A stretch of 64,000 nt of DNA from REEB95 sp963810055 (GCA_963810055.1 CAWEME010000035.1:62001-126000), one strand, 5' to 3'; counted from the first letter of the stretch, positions 43,033 through 51,036 are shown. The notes: generated by a model from the sequence alone, not told the origin. Translations and numbers: made by a program.

Positions 43033-44055
43033 CTATGCCACCAGATCTTTCGCGTCGGTGCGCAAGATGATCCTGCCTTCCTGCTCGAGCCGCTTGGCGA
43101 TGGTGATGATTTCCTTCTGCGCCGCCTCGACCTCCGCGATGCGCACCGGCCCTTTCGCCTCGATTTCTTCGTTGAGCGATTCGGCGGCGCGTTGGGACAT
43201 GTTACGCGTGATCTTCTCCCGCACCTCGGCCTCCACACCCTTGAGCGCGGGCACCAACAGCGCCTGGTTGATCTCCTGCAGCAACGTGCGAATGCTGCGG
43301 TCGTCCACCTCGAGAAGATCGTGGAAGACGAACATGTTGTCATAGATGCGCTGGGAGAGTTCGGCATCTATCTGTTTGATCCGGTCGAGCACCGATTGGG
43401 CCCGGCTCGCATCGAAGCGATTGAGGATTTCCGCTGCGGCCTTGATGCCGCCAACGTTCGACAGCCGCACTTGCTGCGATTCTCCGGACAGCTGATCCTC
43501 AAGCGCCTCGTTCAGCTCGCGCACCGCGCTCGGCGGAATGACCTCAAGCGTCGCCAAACGGGGTATGACCTGCTCGATGACGCGGTCTGGCAGGGCTTGC
43601 ATGATTTCCTGGGCCTGTTCGGCTTCGATGTAAGCGAGGATCATGGCGATGATTTGCGGGTGCTCCTCGCGGATCATTTCCGCGACCACGCGCGGGTCTT
43701 CCCATTTCACCGCTTCTATGCCGGCGGAATCACCCCCGTTCATGACGCGCTCGAGCAAAGCCGAGGCGCGCTCCTCACCAAGCGCCTTGCCGAGCGCGCC
43801 GCGGAGGTATTCATTGACGCCGAGACCGATCGCGGTTTCGTCGCGTATGCGCGCGACGAATTCCCCCATGACTTTCTCCACGATGGGTTTCGGAACCTTA
43901 TTGAGTTGCGCGATCGCTCCCGAAAGGCGATTGACCTCGCGCGGGCTGAGAAACTTGATGACTTCGGCGGCATCACTCTCGCCGAGCGCCATCATGAGAA
44001 CGGCCGCTTTCTCGGCCGGACTGAGGCTAGTCGAACCGCTTGTTTGATCCGCCAT
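43033..44055 (-). CDS. fliG: FliG, motor switch protein
   Basis: A 340-aa protein with three ARM-like domains. The middle-domain EHPQ motif (REEHPQIIAMILAYI) and hydrophobic patch are present. The C-terminal torque helix has the charged KDxxS-type arrangement: FVFHDLLEVDDRSIRTLLQEI. It links the MS ring to FliM/FliN and to the stator. Its ATG lies 29 bases inside the end of fliF, a coupling that makes sense only if fliF is translated to its distal stop. Confidence 0.95.
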   Translation of the reverse strand: MADQTSGSTSLSPAEKAAVLMMALGESDAAEVIKFLSPREVNRLSGAIAQLNKVPKPIVEKVMGEFVARIRDETAIGLGVNEYLRGALGKALGEERASALLERVMNGGDSAGIEAVKWEDPRVVAEMIREEHPQIIAMILAYIEAEQAQEIMQALPDRVIEQVIPRLATLEVIPPSAVRELNEALEDQLSGESQQVRLSNVGGIKAAAEILNRFDASRAQSVLDRIKQIDAELSQRIYDNMFVFHDLLEVDDRSIRTLLQEINQALLVPALKGVEAEVREKITRNMSQRAAESLNEEIEAKGPVRIAEVEAAQKEIITIAKRLEQEGRIILRTDAKDLVA

Positions 44056-44356
44056 GGGTTAGCCATTCCTTGATGACTTGAGCCGTTCGGCCCGGGTCGT
44101 TCGCCACGATTTTCCTGACTGCCTCGATATCGGCCTCTAGCATGCCCTGACCGATGGAGGAGACATCCAGGCCCTGCGATTCCTCGCTGGCTATCTCTTC
44201 GAACGGTTGCGAGCCATGCTGGCCCGGCCGCGCTGGCCTGATCGCCGCCGTCGCGCCGGCATGCGCGTAGGCCAGCGGAGTCTGCCGCAGCCGGCGCAAG
44301 ACCGGCAGGCCGAAGCCGAAAAGCGCGAAGAGTCCGGCGAGAGCGAGGGCGGCGTT
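44027..44356 (-). pseudogene. fliF: fliF, C-terminal part beyond an in-frame stop
   Basis: After the TAG at 44357-44359 the same frame continues with the second membrane helix of FliF (NAALALAGLFALFGFGLPVL). A linker and the FliG-binding tail follow (EADIEAVRKIVANDPGRTAQVIKEWL), ending at a TAG inside the fliG start. These are exactly the parts missing from the upstream frame. The nearest internal ATG (44299) lies after the membrane helix. Without read-through or correction, FliF would lack its second anchor and FliG contact. Confidence 0.8.
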
Positions 44357-45721
44357 CTAAATCGCCATATGAACCCACTGCTGACGCCACCACGGCTCCA
44401 ACACCGCAGCATTCATATCGCCGTCGAACGGCAGGTCGATCACAGCGACGTCGCGCTTCGCGACCGCACCAACCGCGTTGAGGACGAGCGACTTGATCGC
44501 CGCGATGTTCTCGACGGACATAGGCTGGCCGGTCTGATTGTTGATCAGGACCGAAACCGCGACGGAGTTGACTCGCCAGGGTGCGTCATCGGCAAACTCC
44601 ACGGTCCGGTCGATATCGTAGTTGACGATGTCGTGCGATTCCTTGATGCCGGGCGGTTGCGAAGGATGGAGATGGATCGGCGGTTCCGCGTCATTGGCCC
44701 CATTGGTCCCGGGCGGCGGGCGCAGCTGAATCCGCTGGTCCTGCCCGTTGTTGGTCGAAAACGGCACATTCGGCGTGCCCGGCGGCTCGTTGGACAACGC
44801 GCCGGGAACGCCGGTCGGTGTTTCCTCGCTCATGTGCTCGCGGCTCGACTGATCCTGGCTCAGTGCGTGAGCCTGGCCGTAGACGATCGAGCTTTTCCTG
44901 GCGTGCGAGAAATCGACATTGGTATCCACCGTCACGCGCACGTTGCCCTTACCGACCACCGGCGTCAGCATGCTTTCGATCAATGTCTCGTAGCGTTGAT
45001 CGATGTCGTGAACGATCGACAGCTGCTCGGGAACTTCGCCGATCGTATCACCGACATTGCGTGTGAGCATTCGGCCATTCTGGTCAACCACTGTCACGGC
45101 ATCCGGTGTCAGACCCGGGATGCTGGACGAGACCAGATGCACGATGCCGTCCAGCTGAGTATGGGAAAGCGATACGCCCGACTCAAGCTGCACCATGACC
45201 GATGCGCTCGGCTTCGGCTGATTTTCGAGGAAAGCCGTCCGCTGCGGCACGGCAAGCGTCACGCGGGCCGCCGCGACGCCGTTGATGTCGCCGATGGTCT
45301 TGGCGAGGCTGGCCTCCAGGCCGCGCATGTAATGCGCCTGCTCGACGAACGAGCTAACGCCGAGTGACTCGTTGTCGAACAACGTCCATTCATTGCCGTT
45401 CTGCTTCGGCACGCCGCGCGCCGCCAGCATCAGCCGCGTCCGACCCAGATCCGAGGCCGGCACGAGGATTTCCCGGCCCCCGTCATTGACGCGATAGGGC
45501 ACGTTGGACTTTTGCAGCTCGTCCACGATCCTGCCGCCATCCTCTTCCGAAAGTCCCGAGAACAGGACGGCGTAACTTGATTGACCGGTCCACAGCAGCA
45601 CCAGGACCAGGAGCGCGAGCACGAGAGCGGCGGCGGCGATAACGATATACTGGTGACCGCTCGCGATCCCTTTCGCCCTCTCCCATAGGCCCGCTGGCAG
45701 AATGTTATCCAAAAATGCCAT
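44357..45721 (-). CDS. fliF: FliF, MS-ring protein, N-terminal part ended by premature TAG
   Basis: 454 residues of the MS-ring protein. The first membrane helix (YIVIAAAALVLALLVLVLLW, ~25-45) is followed by the YscJ/FliF ring domain (AVLFSGLSEEDGGRIVDELQKSNVPYRV, NIAxxxxLE-type MRGLEASLAKTIGDINGVAAARVTLAVPQRTAF) and the FliF_C periplasmic domain. It stops at TAG 44357-44359 just before the second membrane helix. The whole frame to 44027 would be 564 residues, a normal size. It starts 10 bases after fliE. Confidence 0.88.
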   Translation of the reverse strand: MAFLDNILPAGLWERAKGIASGHQYIVIAAAALVLALLVLVLLWTGQSSYAVLFSGLSEEDGGRIVDELQKSNVPYRVNDGGREILVPASDLGRTRLMLAARGVPKQNGNEWTLFDNESLGVSSFVEQAHYMRGLEASLAKTIGDINGVAAARVTLAVPQRTAFLENQPKPSASVMVQLESGVSLSHTQLDGIVHLVSSSIPGLTPDAVTVVDQNGRMLTRNVGDTIGEVPEQLSIVHDIDQRYETLIESMLTPVVGKGNVRVTVDTNVDFSHARKSSIVYGQAHALSQDQSSREHMSEETPTGVPGALSNEPPGTPNVPFSTNNGQDQRIQLRPPPGTNGANDAEPPIHLHPSQPPGIKESHDIVNYDIDRTVEFADDAPWRVNSVAVSVLINNQTGQPMSVENIAAIKSLVLNAVGAVAKRDVAVIDLPFDGDMNAAVLEPWWRQQWVHMAI

Positions 45722-45731
45722 TCCGCGCGCT

Positions 45732-46064
45732 CTAGAGCTGCATGTTCATGATTGTTTGATAGGCGTCGACAACCTTGTCACGCACCGTCGCGGCCGTCTG
45801 GAACGCAAGATTGGCCTTCTCGAGCGAGACCATCACGTCGCTCAACGAGACGTTTTGGTCGCCCGCAGTGAAGCGTTGCGCATTACTTTCGCTGGAAGCG
45901 ACCTGGCCATCGACACGCGTTACCGCATCCTTGAGCGTATCCAGGAAGCTGCTGTTCGCCTGTCCGGCACCGCTGACGGCCGGCAACGAATTGCCACTTG
46001 CAAGGCCCTCGAGGGCTTGCAGCTGGCTCATCATCGCGGCCATGACGGTACCGGGATCGCTCAT
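45732..46064 (-). CDS. fliE: FliE, MS ring-rod junction protein
   Basis: A 110-aa protein. Its C-terminal half matches FliE: SFLDTLKDAVTRVDGQ, the GDQNVSLSDVMVSLEKANLAFQTAATVRDKVVDAYQTIMNMQL helices and the Met-rich end. It links FliF to the rod. The ATG overlaps the stop of the PilZ-like gene as ATGA, so that gene and fliE are coupled. Confidence 0.92.
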   Translation of the reverse strand: MSDPGTVMAAMMSQLQALEGLASGNSLPAVSGAGQANSSFLDTLKDAVTRVDGQVASSESNAQRFTAGDQNVSLSDVMVSLEKANLAFQTAATVRDKVVDAYQTIMNMQL

Positions 46065-46747
46065 CGCAGCGCCTCCATGCGCCGCAATCCGGCGAAGCGG
46101 CGATTATGCGACTTCGCTTTCGCCCCTTGCGCCGAACGGCGCTCCACTGAAACGTTATGGCGGTTTTCGAGAAACACGAACCGGCCGAGCAACTCTGTGT
46201 TCGCGTTGCTCATTTGGCACAGGCGCAGCGTGATCCGATTTCGGGCGTCCTGACCCGAGGCTTGAATGCGATCGACTTGGCCGCAAAGCACGAGCGGATC
46301 AAGCACGATCGGATGAACGTAGAGGGAGGCGATCAGCCAATCGCCTTCAGCCAGCGCCTCTTCGCAATTCCAGTACAGGTAGCGCGGGCCTAGCTCCACC
46401 TTAACCGGAGGCGGCAAATCCGCCGGATTGCCGTAGCAGGTCCGGCCGATCATCTCGATCAGCATGTTGAGCTTGTGATGCAGCGGCGCCAGGGCGGCCT
46501 CTTCCTCTTCGCTGATTTCCGCGGCGGCAAGATCGAAAGTGTCGACCACGCGGCCCAGCACCCGCTGATTCGGACGTTCAAGGGTTTCGAGCAGATCTTC
46601 CGTCGGCGGACCGTTCAACCGGCGCCATGACATCGGCACCGTCATCCGGCAAATGATTCCGCCGGCGGATGCGATCCCGGGCCTGTCCGTCCTGCCGTAG
46701 TCCAGCGCGGCATAACTACTTGCCTGCTTGCGTGACACGAGACTCAT
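46061..46747 (-). CDS. PilZ-like protein at the head of the fli operon
   Basis: A 228-aa protein. Residues ~85-200 resemble an atypical PilZ domain: HKLNMLIEMIGR, LPPPVKVELGPRYLYWNCEEALAEGDWLIASLYVHPIVLDPLVLCGQVDRI, ITLRLCQMSNANTELLGRFVFLENR. The RxxxR and D/NxSxxG c-di-GMP motifs of classical PilZ are not obvious, so ligand binding is uncertain. The ATG at 46747 follows a perfect GGAGG. The 21-bp motif is 42-62 bases upstream. Being first in the operon, it may tune assembly or motility (inference). Confidence 0.55.
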   Translation of the reverse strand: MSLVSRKQASSYAALDYGRTDRPGIASAGGIICRMTVPMSWRRLNGPPTEDLLETLERPNQRVLGRVVDTFDLAAAEISEEEEAALAPLHHKLNMLIEMIGRTCYGNPADLPPPVKVELGPRYLYWNCEEALAEGDWLIASLYVHPIVLDPLVLCGQVDRIQASGQDARNRITLRLCQMSNANTELLGRFVFLENRHNVSVERRSAQGAKAKSHNRRFAGLRRMEALR

Positions 46748-46788
46748 GTCTTTCCTCCAGTCATATGGCTTACGTCCATGGTCGTAAT

Positions 46789-46809
46789 TTGCCAAAATCC
46801 GCGAAATCG
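46789..46809 (+). promoter_or_regulatory. Shared 21-bp motif, site d (upstream of the fli operon)
   Basis: On the minus strand it reads CGATTTCGCG then GATTTTGGCAA, inverted relative to sites a-c with respect to the downstream gene. The plus strand gives TTGCCA with TAATTA 17 bases on. Between here and 47030 I see no gene. Confidence 0.5.
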
Positions 46810-47030
46810 CGTAATTAATAACACGGGGGTGGCCATACCCGCAAGACCAATCACCGACTGGGCTGGGCAGAGCGCATCACGGTCGTAGGAACCATCCGCT
46901 TCGGGGTCCGGCCACATTCACGATTGATCAACCCTGCAGTCGCGTGAACACAGACGACGCGGTTTTGCGTCAACTCGACGCGAATTCAACTCGATTTGAT
47001 TCAGGCAAAGTGAATGGAGAACGGAACTAC

Positions 47031-47459
47031 ATGCAGCACTAGATCATGGACCTGCCCGGCGCTCGCAAGACGACGCTCGCCAAGGCGCTGACGCCGCGGC
47101 TCTCAGCCGTGCATTTCAACGCCGACGAGGTGAGGAAAAGCACGTCAATCGCGACCTGGGCTTCTCCGAGGCCGACCGGATCGAGCAGGCACGGCGCATG
47201 GGCTGGCTTTGCGACCAGATGGTGAAGGCAGGCGGCATCGCCATCGCTGATTTCATCTGCCCGATGCCCGAGGCGCGAGCCGTGTTCCTCGAAGGCGACG
47301 ATGCCTTCATCGTCTGGGTCGATCGCATCAAGCAGGGTGCTTTCGAGGATACTATCAAGATGTTCGTGCCTTCGGAGCGCTGCAATCTGCGCGTTTCTCC
47401 CGAAGGCACGGTCGGATATTGGCGCGAGCGCGTGCGCCTGGTTGGTAGATTTAAGTCGA
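47031..47459 (+). pseudogene. Adenylylsulfate-kinase-like gene, broken
   Basis: The conceptual product matches the small CysC-like (APS kinase) family: a DLPGARKTTLAKAL P-loop region, HFNADEVR, LGFSEADRIEQARRMGWLCDQMVKAGGIAIADFICP, and FIVWVDRIKQGAFEDT. It is broken three ways. There is an in-frame TAG at 47040-47042 right after the start, an Arg in place of Gly in the P-loop (GARKTT), and a frameshift in the A run at 47136-47139. An active gene would supply PAPS for sulfotransferases; this copy cannot. Confidence 0.75.
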
Positions 47460-47602
47460 GCACGTCTAAAAGGCGCCTCAGCGATATGATAGGGAGGCCG
47501 TTGTTTAGACATATCTTCAAAGTGTAGTAGGTCAGTTTGCTTGATTAAGACTTTTTTAGATTTTCAAATCTAGGCTCCTGCAACCTTGAGTAGGAATGCC
47601 TT

Positions 47603-47872
47603 ATGTCTCTCTATCGCTATTATTTTTTTGATAAAGCTGACCGCCTTAAGGGCGGCGACTGTGTTGAATGTTGTAATGCTAAAGCAGCCATTGCTGAGGG
47701 GTCTCTGCTTCTTATTATGAGGGAGCCAGCGGTGGTCGCTGTTGAGATTTGGCAAGACGAACAATTCATCGGTGGCGAAAGACGCGACGGCGCTTCTTAT
47801 GTCACGACAAGAACATCAGATAGTTCACTTCGTACCCATTCGATCATTTCTCTCGATCAAAAGGCATCCTAG
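47603..47872 (+). CDS. Small conserved-type hypothetical protein, 89 aa
   Basis: The sequence MSLYRYYFFDKADRLKGGDCVECCNAKAAIAEGS... VVAVEIWQDEQFIG resembles short alphaproteobacterial proteins that pair an N-terminal Tyr/Phe-rich strand with a C-terminal E-x-W-x-x-x-x-x-I/V-G strand. The function is unknown. The ATG follows a weak AGGA. Codon use is less GC-rich than in the flagellar locus. Confidence 0.55.
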   Translation: MSLYRYYFFDKADRLKGGDCVECCNAKAAIAEGSLLLIMREPAVVAVEIWQDEQFIGGERRDGASYVTTRTSDSSLRTHSIISLDQKAS

Positions 47873-47907
47873 TAGGGGACATTCTATTTTCTCGTCCACC
47901 CCTCTAG

Positions 47908-48537
47908 TCAGGATCTGACGGGCGATTGACGTAGCTCGTATAAATTCGCGAGCAAGGAAGCGCTAAAGTCAATCTTGCCCTCCAGTTTCAACTCTTCATA
48001 GGCAGCCTAGATCTCATTCGCTCGCGTGGGGCGTCTAGATCGTTTTCGTCTCGGGGATGGAGCAAGCTGAATGGCTTGCGCGGCTGAATCACTACTTATT
48101 GTAATTGGAACGCGAGGACGTACAACACGAACCTCCATGAAGATTTTGCCGTGTATCCAGAGATCTGAACTATCCCAACTTATTCGGCAACCCTCATTCC
48201 AATTATTAGCTGATATCCATATGGGTTCTGCGCCACGATATTTCGGCCTAAAGAAACCCACCCCCAAAAGTTCGCCAATCCTGAGAAGGGATATAATTTC
48301 ATTCTTTAGCTTTTTGTGAAGTCCCATGTATTTACCAAATTCTTCCATTGGCGAGTGTGTCAATGAAGATTGGGGGTCCCATTTAATCGGCTCATCCGAG
48401 TGGTCTGCTGGAATTGTGGGAAGTAACTTCTCATGGAGTGTCTCGAATGCCCTCCAAAGCTCATCACTGGAATACATTTCAAGTGCTTCAGATAGGGTCA
48501 CACCCTGATCCCAGGCGGATTTGGGAGAAGTCATCAT
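47908..48537 (-). CDS. Hypothetical protein with an in-frame TAG near its end
   Basis: The uninterrupted part (48007-48537) encodes 176 residues with a Trp/Tyr-containing middle (PIWISANNWNEGCRISWDSSDLWIHGKIF) and an Arg-rich region ending RRPTRANEI. After TAG 48007-48009 the frame continues for 32 more codons to a TGA at 47908-47910 (AAYEELKLEGKIDFSASL, then LANLYELR). I recognise this as the usual continuation of small helical domains that follow GRPTxRxEI in other hypothetical proteins. The true gene therefore probably ends at 47908 and is interrupted here. Function unknown. Confidence 0.5.
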
Positions 48538-48637
48538 TATGAATTCGCGGATTTACTCCGCTGCCTTCTGAGACGGGGACGAATTCGGATTTGCCGCATT
48601 GGGACTTGGCTTTTCCAGCACCATTGTCACCATTAGG

Positions 48638-48763
48638 CTATCCTAAAAACTTTTTAGCCCAGATCGACAGCAAAAAAAGTCCGGCGATCAGACCATACTC
48701 AATGGCCGAAGCGCCGGACTCAGTATCGCGGAACGCGTTGGTGGGGGGCACCATGCTCCGCAT
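48638..48763 (-). CDS. Flp-type pilin-like small protein
   Basis: A 41-aa product containing the Flp/Fap pilin hallmark: an acidic residue-Ser-Gly-Ala-Ser-Ala-Ile-Glu-Tyr-Gly-Leu-Ile-Ala-Gly stretch followed by a hydrophobic run (LFLLSIW). Normal Flp pilins are ~55 residues; this one ends early with AKKFLG. No tad/cpa genes are near. The start may be the ATG at 48763 or 48754. It may be an orphan or a decayed pilin gene. Confidence 0.55.
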   Translation of the reverse strand: MRSMVPPTNAFRDTESGASAIEYGLIAGLFLLSIWAKKFLG

Positions 48764-48879
48764 ATCCAAGAGAAAAGTTGACGTGAAGCATTGTCGGCCC
48801 AATTTCTTAATGCGTCTTTAAAACAAGCATTTCCGCAGTATTAGATAACAATTGTACAAGACCGGTTTTGATCAAACAG

Positions 48880-49299
48880 CTACCGGCCTTGATGCCACAA
48901 GAGGTGCGACTTGAATTGCAAGTCTAAGTGTAGAAGGTGATCAATTAGAATCGATTGAAAAAGGAGTATGAACTCGTTCCACTCAGTGACAGAAACGTCA
49001 TCGGCGCCCATCGCGCGGACCACCTTTCCTAACTCCTGCTCGATCCGACGATGCTCTGCAGCGTGTTTATCTAGTTCTAACTTAAAATATTCGGTCTCCC
49101 GTAAGATATTCTCTTCACGCCGGAAATGTTCCTGACACTCAGTTTCCATGCGCTTGATGATCGTCATTATTTCTGTCTTAGGCCGTGCTTCCATCAGCGC
49201 TTCGATCAGGGCATTGCTCTCGTCAATGAGTAGATGGTGGTCAGCGTCGATCTCGGGGACCCCAATTTCCCATGCGGAAGCCCATGCCTTCTTTTCCAT
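48880..49299 (-). CDS. Bacteriohemerythrin
   Basis: A 139-aa four-helix di-iron oxygen-binding protein. Iron ligands are visible in EIDADHHLLIDESNAL, CQEHFRREENILRE, LDKHAAEHRRIE and LIDHLLHLD. Such proteins bind O2 or NO and often serve energy taxis or oxygen supply. The start at 49299 (MEKKAWASAW) is chosen because the family begins there; an upstream in-frame ATG at 49380 adds an unrelated leader. It follows a 55-aa gene on the same strand. Confidence 0.82.
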   Translation of the reverse strand: MEKKAWASAWEIGVPEIDADHHLLIDESNALIEALMEARPKTEIMTIIKRMETECQEHFRREENILRETEYFKLELDKHAAEHRRIEQELGKVVRAMGADDVSVTEWNEFILLFQSILIDHLLHLDLQFKSHLLWHQGR

Positions 49300-49380
49300 G
49301 TGACAAGAATACGACTTACATGTGACAGGAATGATACTGCTCTGCCGATAAGACGGCTCAGGGATAGGTAGCAAACGCAC

Positions 49381-49548
49381 TTAGCCGGATTTGCGTTTCT
49401 TGCTCTCCCTCTCGACCTTGGCCAGTTCCGCTTCCAACTTGGCGATCTTATCCAGATAAAGGCGCGAATGTGCGGTAGTGAGGACCTGCGCCAGGAGAAG
49501 GCGATAATAGGCGATTTGGAGGCGAAGGACTTCTGCCTGTTTTTTCAT
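49381..49548 (-). CDS. Small coiled-coil protein, 55 aa
   Basis: A short product, MKKQAEVLRLQIAYYRLLLA, then LYLDKIAKLEAELAKVE and a Lys/Arg-rich tail. Short proteins with an RLRIAYYRxLL...YLxEIAxxEAEL layout are common in alphaproteobacteria and of unknown function. The ATG is at 49548. It is 81 bases upstream of the hemerythrin start. Confidence 0.55.
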   Translation of the reverse strand: MKKQAEVLRLQIAYYRLLLAQVLTTAHSRLYLDKIAKLEAELAKVERESKKRKSG

Positions 49549-49587
49549 GCGATGAAAATATTACGGCTCATATGTGACAAAAATAAT

Positions 49588-49752
49588 ATGGCTCGGGGAA
49601 GGAAAAAGAATAGACAGACCAATAACGGTAATCCGCTGACGCGACCGGAGCCCGACAAGGAATCACCCGTTGAAGAGCCGCCGGAACCGGTCCTGGTACC
49701 GCCGGAGAGAGACGAACCCGAACCAATGAAAGCGTCAATTCCACACGATTAA
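49588..49752 (+). CDS. Small Pro/Glu-rich hypothetical protein, 54 aa
   Basis: The product is highly charged and Pro-rich (ESPVEEPPEPVLVPPERDEPEP) after a basic start MARGRKKNRQTNN. No ribosome-binding site is obvious at the ATG at 49588, and an upstream in-frame ATG (49468) is antisense to the 55-aa gene. No family recognised. It may be a real disordered protein or a chance frame. Confidence 0.35.
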   Translation: MARGRKKNRQTNNGNPLTRPEPDKESPVEEPPEPVLVPPERDEPEPMKASIPHD

Positions 49753-49859
49753 CTGACAACTATTGGAAGCGGACTTACGCAGAGCAGGACCGACGCATTT
49801 GCGATGAATGCCCACGCGTGCGCAGAGAAAGCTTAAGTCTTACTGGGCGTATCAATCGG

Positions 49860-50519
49860 TCAGATGGGCTCGGCATAGGATTTGGCGATATCGAAATTGC
49901 CGCTATTCCCGAACCACTGACGGGTCCATTCACAGGCCCGGCCCGGGAATTGGAAGTTTAGAGCGGTTAGGCATTGATTGACGGTTTTGCCGTCTTCGGA
50001 TAATGGCATGATCAGGCGAGTGCAGATAAGCGGTGCATCCCGTTTCGAATGATAACGGCTGCATGCCAGGACGGGCCGCTTTTCATTGCATATCTTGCGG
50101 TAAATGGATTCGACGAAGCGCAGTCTTTCGCCCGAAAGGATTTCATCGAAATATTTCCCGGTGAACTCTCCGCCATAGGCTTCGACGATCGCCGTGCCGG
50201 CAAGACGGTAGCGGATGCGCTTATCAACGATCTCGCTGATCTGGATATTGGGCAACAGGCAGGGAATCTCCGTCGGGTCGATGTCGTGCCGCCGCGGCAT
50301 AGTGCGCGTGCCGCATTTGCTCCGCCAGTATTCGTAGGCGGGACCAAGGATCGGGTTGCTGCGAAGGTCGTATTGCAAGGAAATACCCCTATTCGGTAGC
50401 AGTTGCACAAGCCGAATGTCAGCAGTCTCAATCCCCAGCTTATCCGCCGACTTATCCATAGATAGAAGACGGTCGGCTCGCTGAAATTGTTGCAGATCAT
50501 CTAGTAAACAAAAGACCAA
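49860..50519 (-). CDS. PAS_5-family domain protein
   Basis: A 219-aa protein. Residues ~50-210 are a PAS_5 domain (SNPILGPAYEYWRSKCGTR, DIDPTEIPCLLPNIQ, RYRLAGTAIVEAYGGEFTGKYFDEIL, LIMPLSEDGKTVNQCLTAL). It is closely related to the product of 2124-2678. The extra ~45 N-terminal residues are real in at least one ancestor: a broken copy at 53.4 kb shares them with mostly synonymous changes. The start is TTG at 50519, conserved in that copy. The ATG at 50459 is the alternative. Confidence 0.68.
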   Translation of the reverse strand: MVFCLLDDLQQFQRADRLLSMDKSADKLGIETADIRLVQLLPNRGISLQYDLRSNPILGPAYEYWRSKCGTRTMPRRHDIDPTEIPCLLPNIQISEIVDKRIRYRLAGTAIVEAYGGEFTGKYFDEILSGERLRFVESIYRKICNEKRPVLACSRYHSKRDAPLICTRLIMPLSEDGKTVNQCLTALNFQFPGRACEWTRQWFGNSGNFDIAKSYAEPI

Positions 50520-50621
50520 ATATTGACTGTTCCCGGCTTTTGGGCTGGGTCCTTTGGAATAATTCCAAGGCCTGTTTGCTGCTTAATACCGGAGAATACT
50601 AACGCCTAGCAGCGAGTTAGC

Positions 50622-50786
50622 TCAGCGGTAAACGTCTGGTTTCGTAAACTCGTTACCGCCCAGTGCACGATCCTCGATCATTTCAGCCATATCCGCGCAC
50701 ACCGCGACCAACTCAAGCAGCTTGTCCTGGAGCTTGAGGTCGATCGTGACACGAGGGCGATCCCTGTGCTTAATGGCCTGTTCCCG
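50622..50786 (-). pseudogene. Possible remnant of a small helical protein gene
   Basis: The minus-strand frame encodes a protein-like stretch (RDRPRVTIDLKLQDKLLELV, AVCADMAEMIEDRALGG) with no start codon. An in-frame TAA at 50787-50789 separates it from upstream codons that follow an AGGAGG at 50814-50819. It reads like a small gene that has lost its start or gained a stop. No family assigned. The rest of 50520-50856 shows nothing more. Confidence 0.3.
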
Positions 50787-50856
50787 TTAGTACTCCGTTT
50801 CGTCGATGATATTCCTCCTGCCCGGGAAAACGAGGAACCAACGCTTAGGCAGCGAC

Positions 50857-51036
50857 CTACGATACGCCTGCGGCTTCGAACAGACGCTGGCGCAACACTG
50901 TCCGCACCTGCTCGATGATCGCGAGCACCTCGCGCGGTTGCACGCCGTCGCGAGCCAACAGCAGACTCGCGATCGGATCGGCGAGTAACTCCTCCACCGT
51001 GGGTTCCTTGTTGGCGCTGAAGATCGGATCTCTCAT
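50857..51036 (-). CDS. Small hypothetical protein, 59 aa
   Basis: MRDPIFSANKEPTVEELLAD... RDGVQPREVLAIIEQVRTVL. Short proteins with this kind of start and helical end recur in alphaproteobacteria; no function is known to me. The ATG at 51036 has a G-rich stretch upstream. In-frame ATGs at 51048 and 51084 would give a longer product. Confidence 0.45.
   Translation of the reverse strand: MRDPIFSANKEPTVEELLADPIASLLLARDGVQPREVLAIIEQVRTVLRQRLFEAAGVS

Noticed and set aside
15610..44359. Stop-codon reassignment of UAG/UAA as explanation for the fliF and flgL stops
   Set aside because: Many intact genes in the window end at TAG or TAA exactly where their families end (flagellin, flgH and the distal flgL stop all at TAG), so both codons still terminate.
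50612..50650. tRNA-like stretch with a D-arm-like GTTAGCTCAGCGGTA and a TTCGTAA anticodon-loop-like run
   Set aside because: The 3' half of the D stem, the anticodon stem pairing and the whole T arm are missing. The same bases read as the end of a small protein frame on the minus strand.
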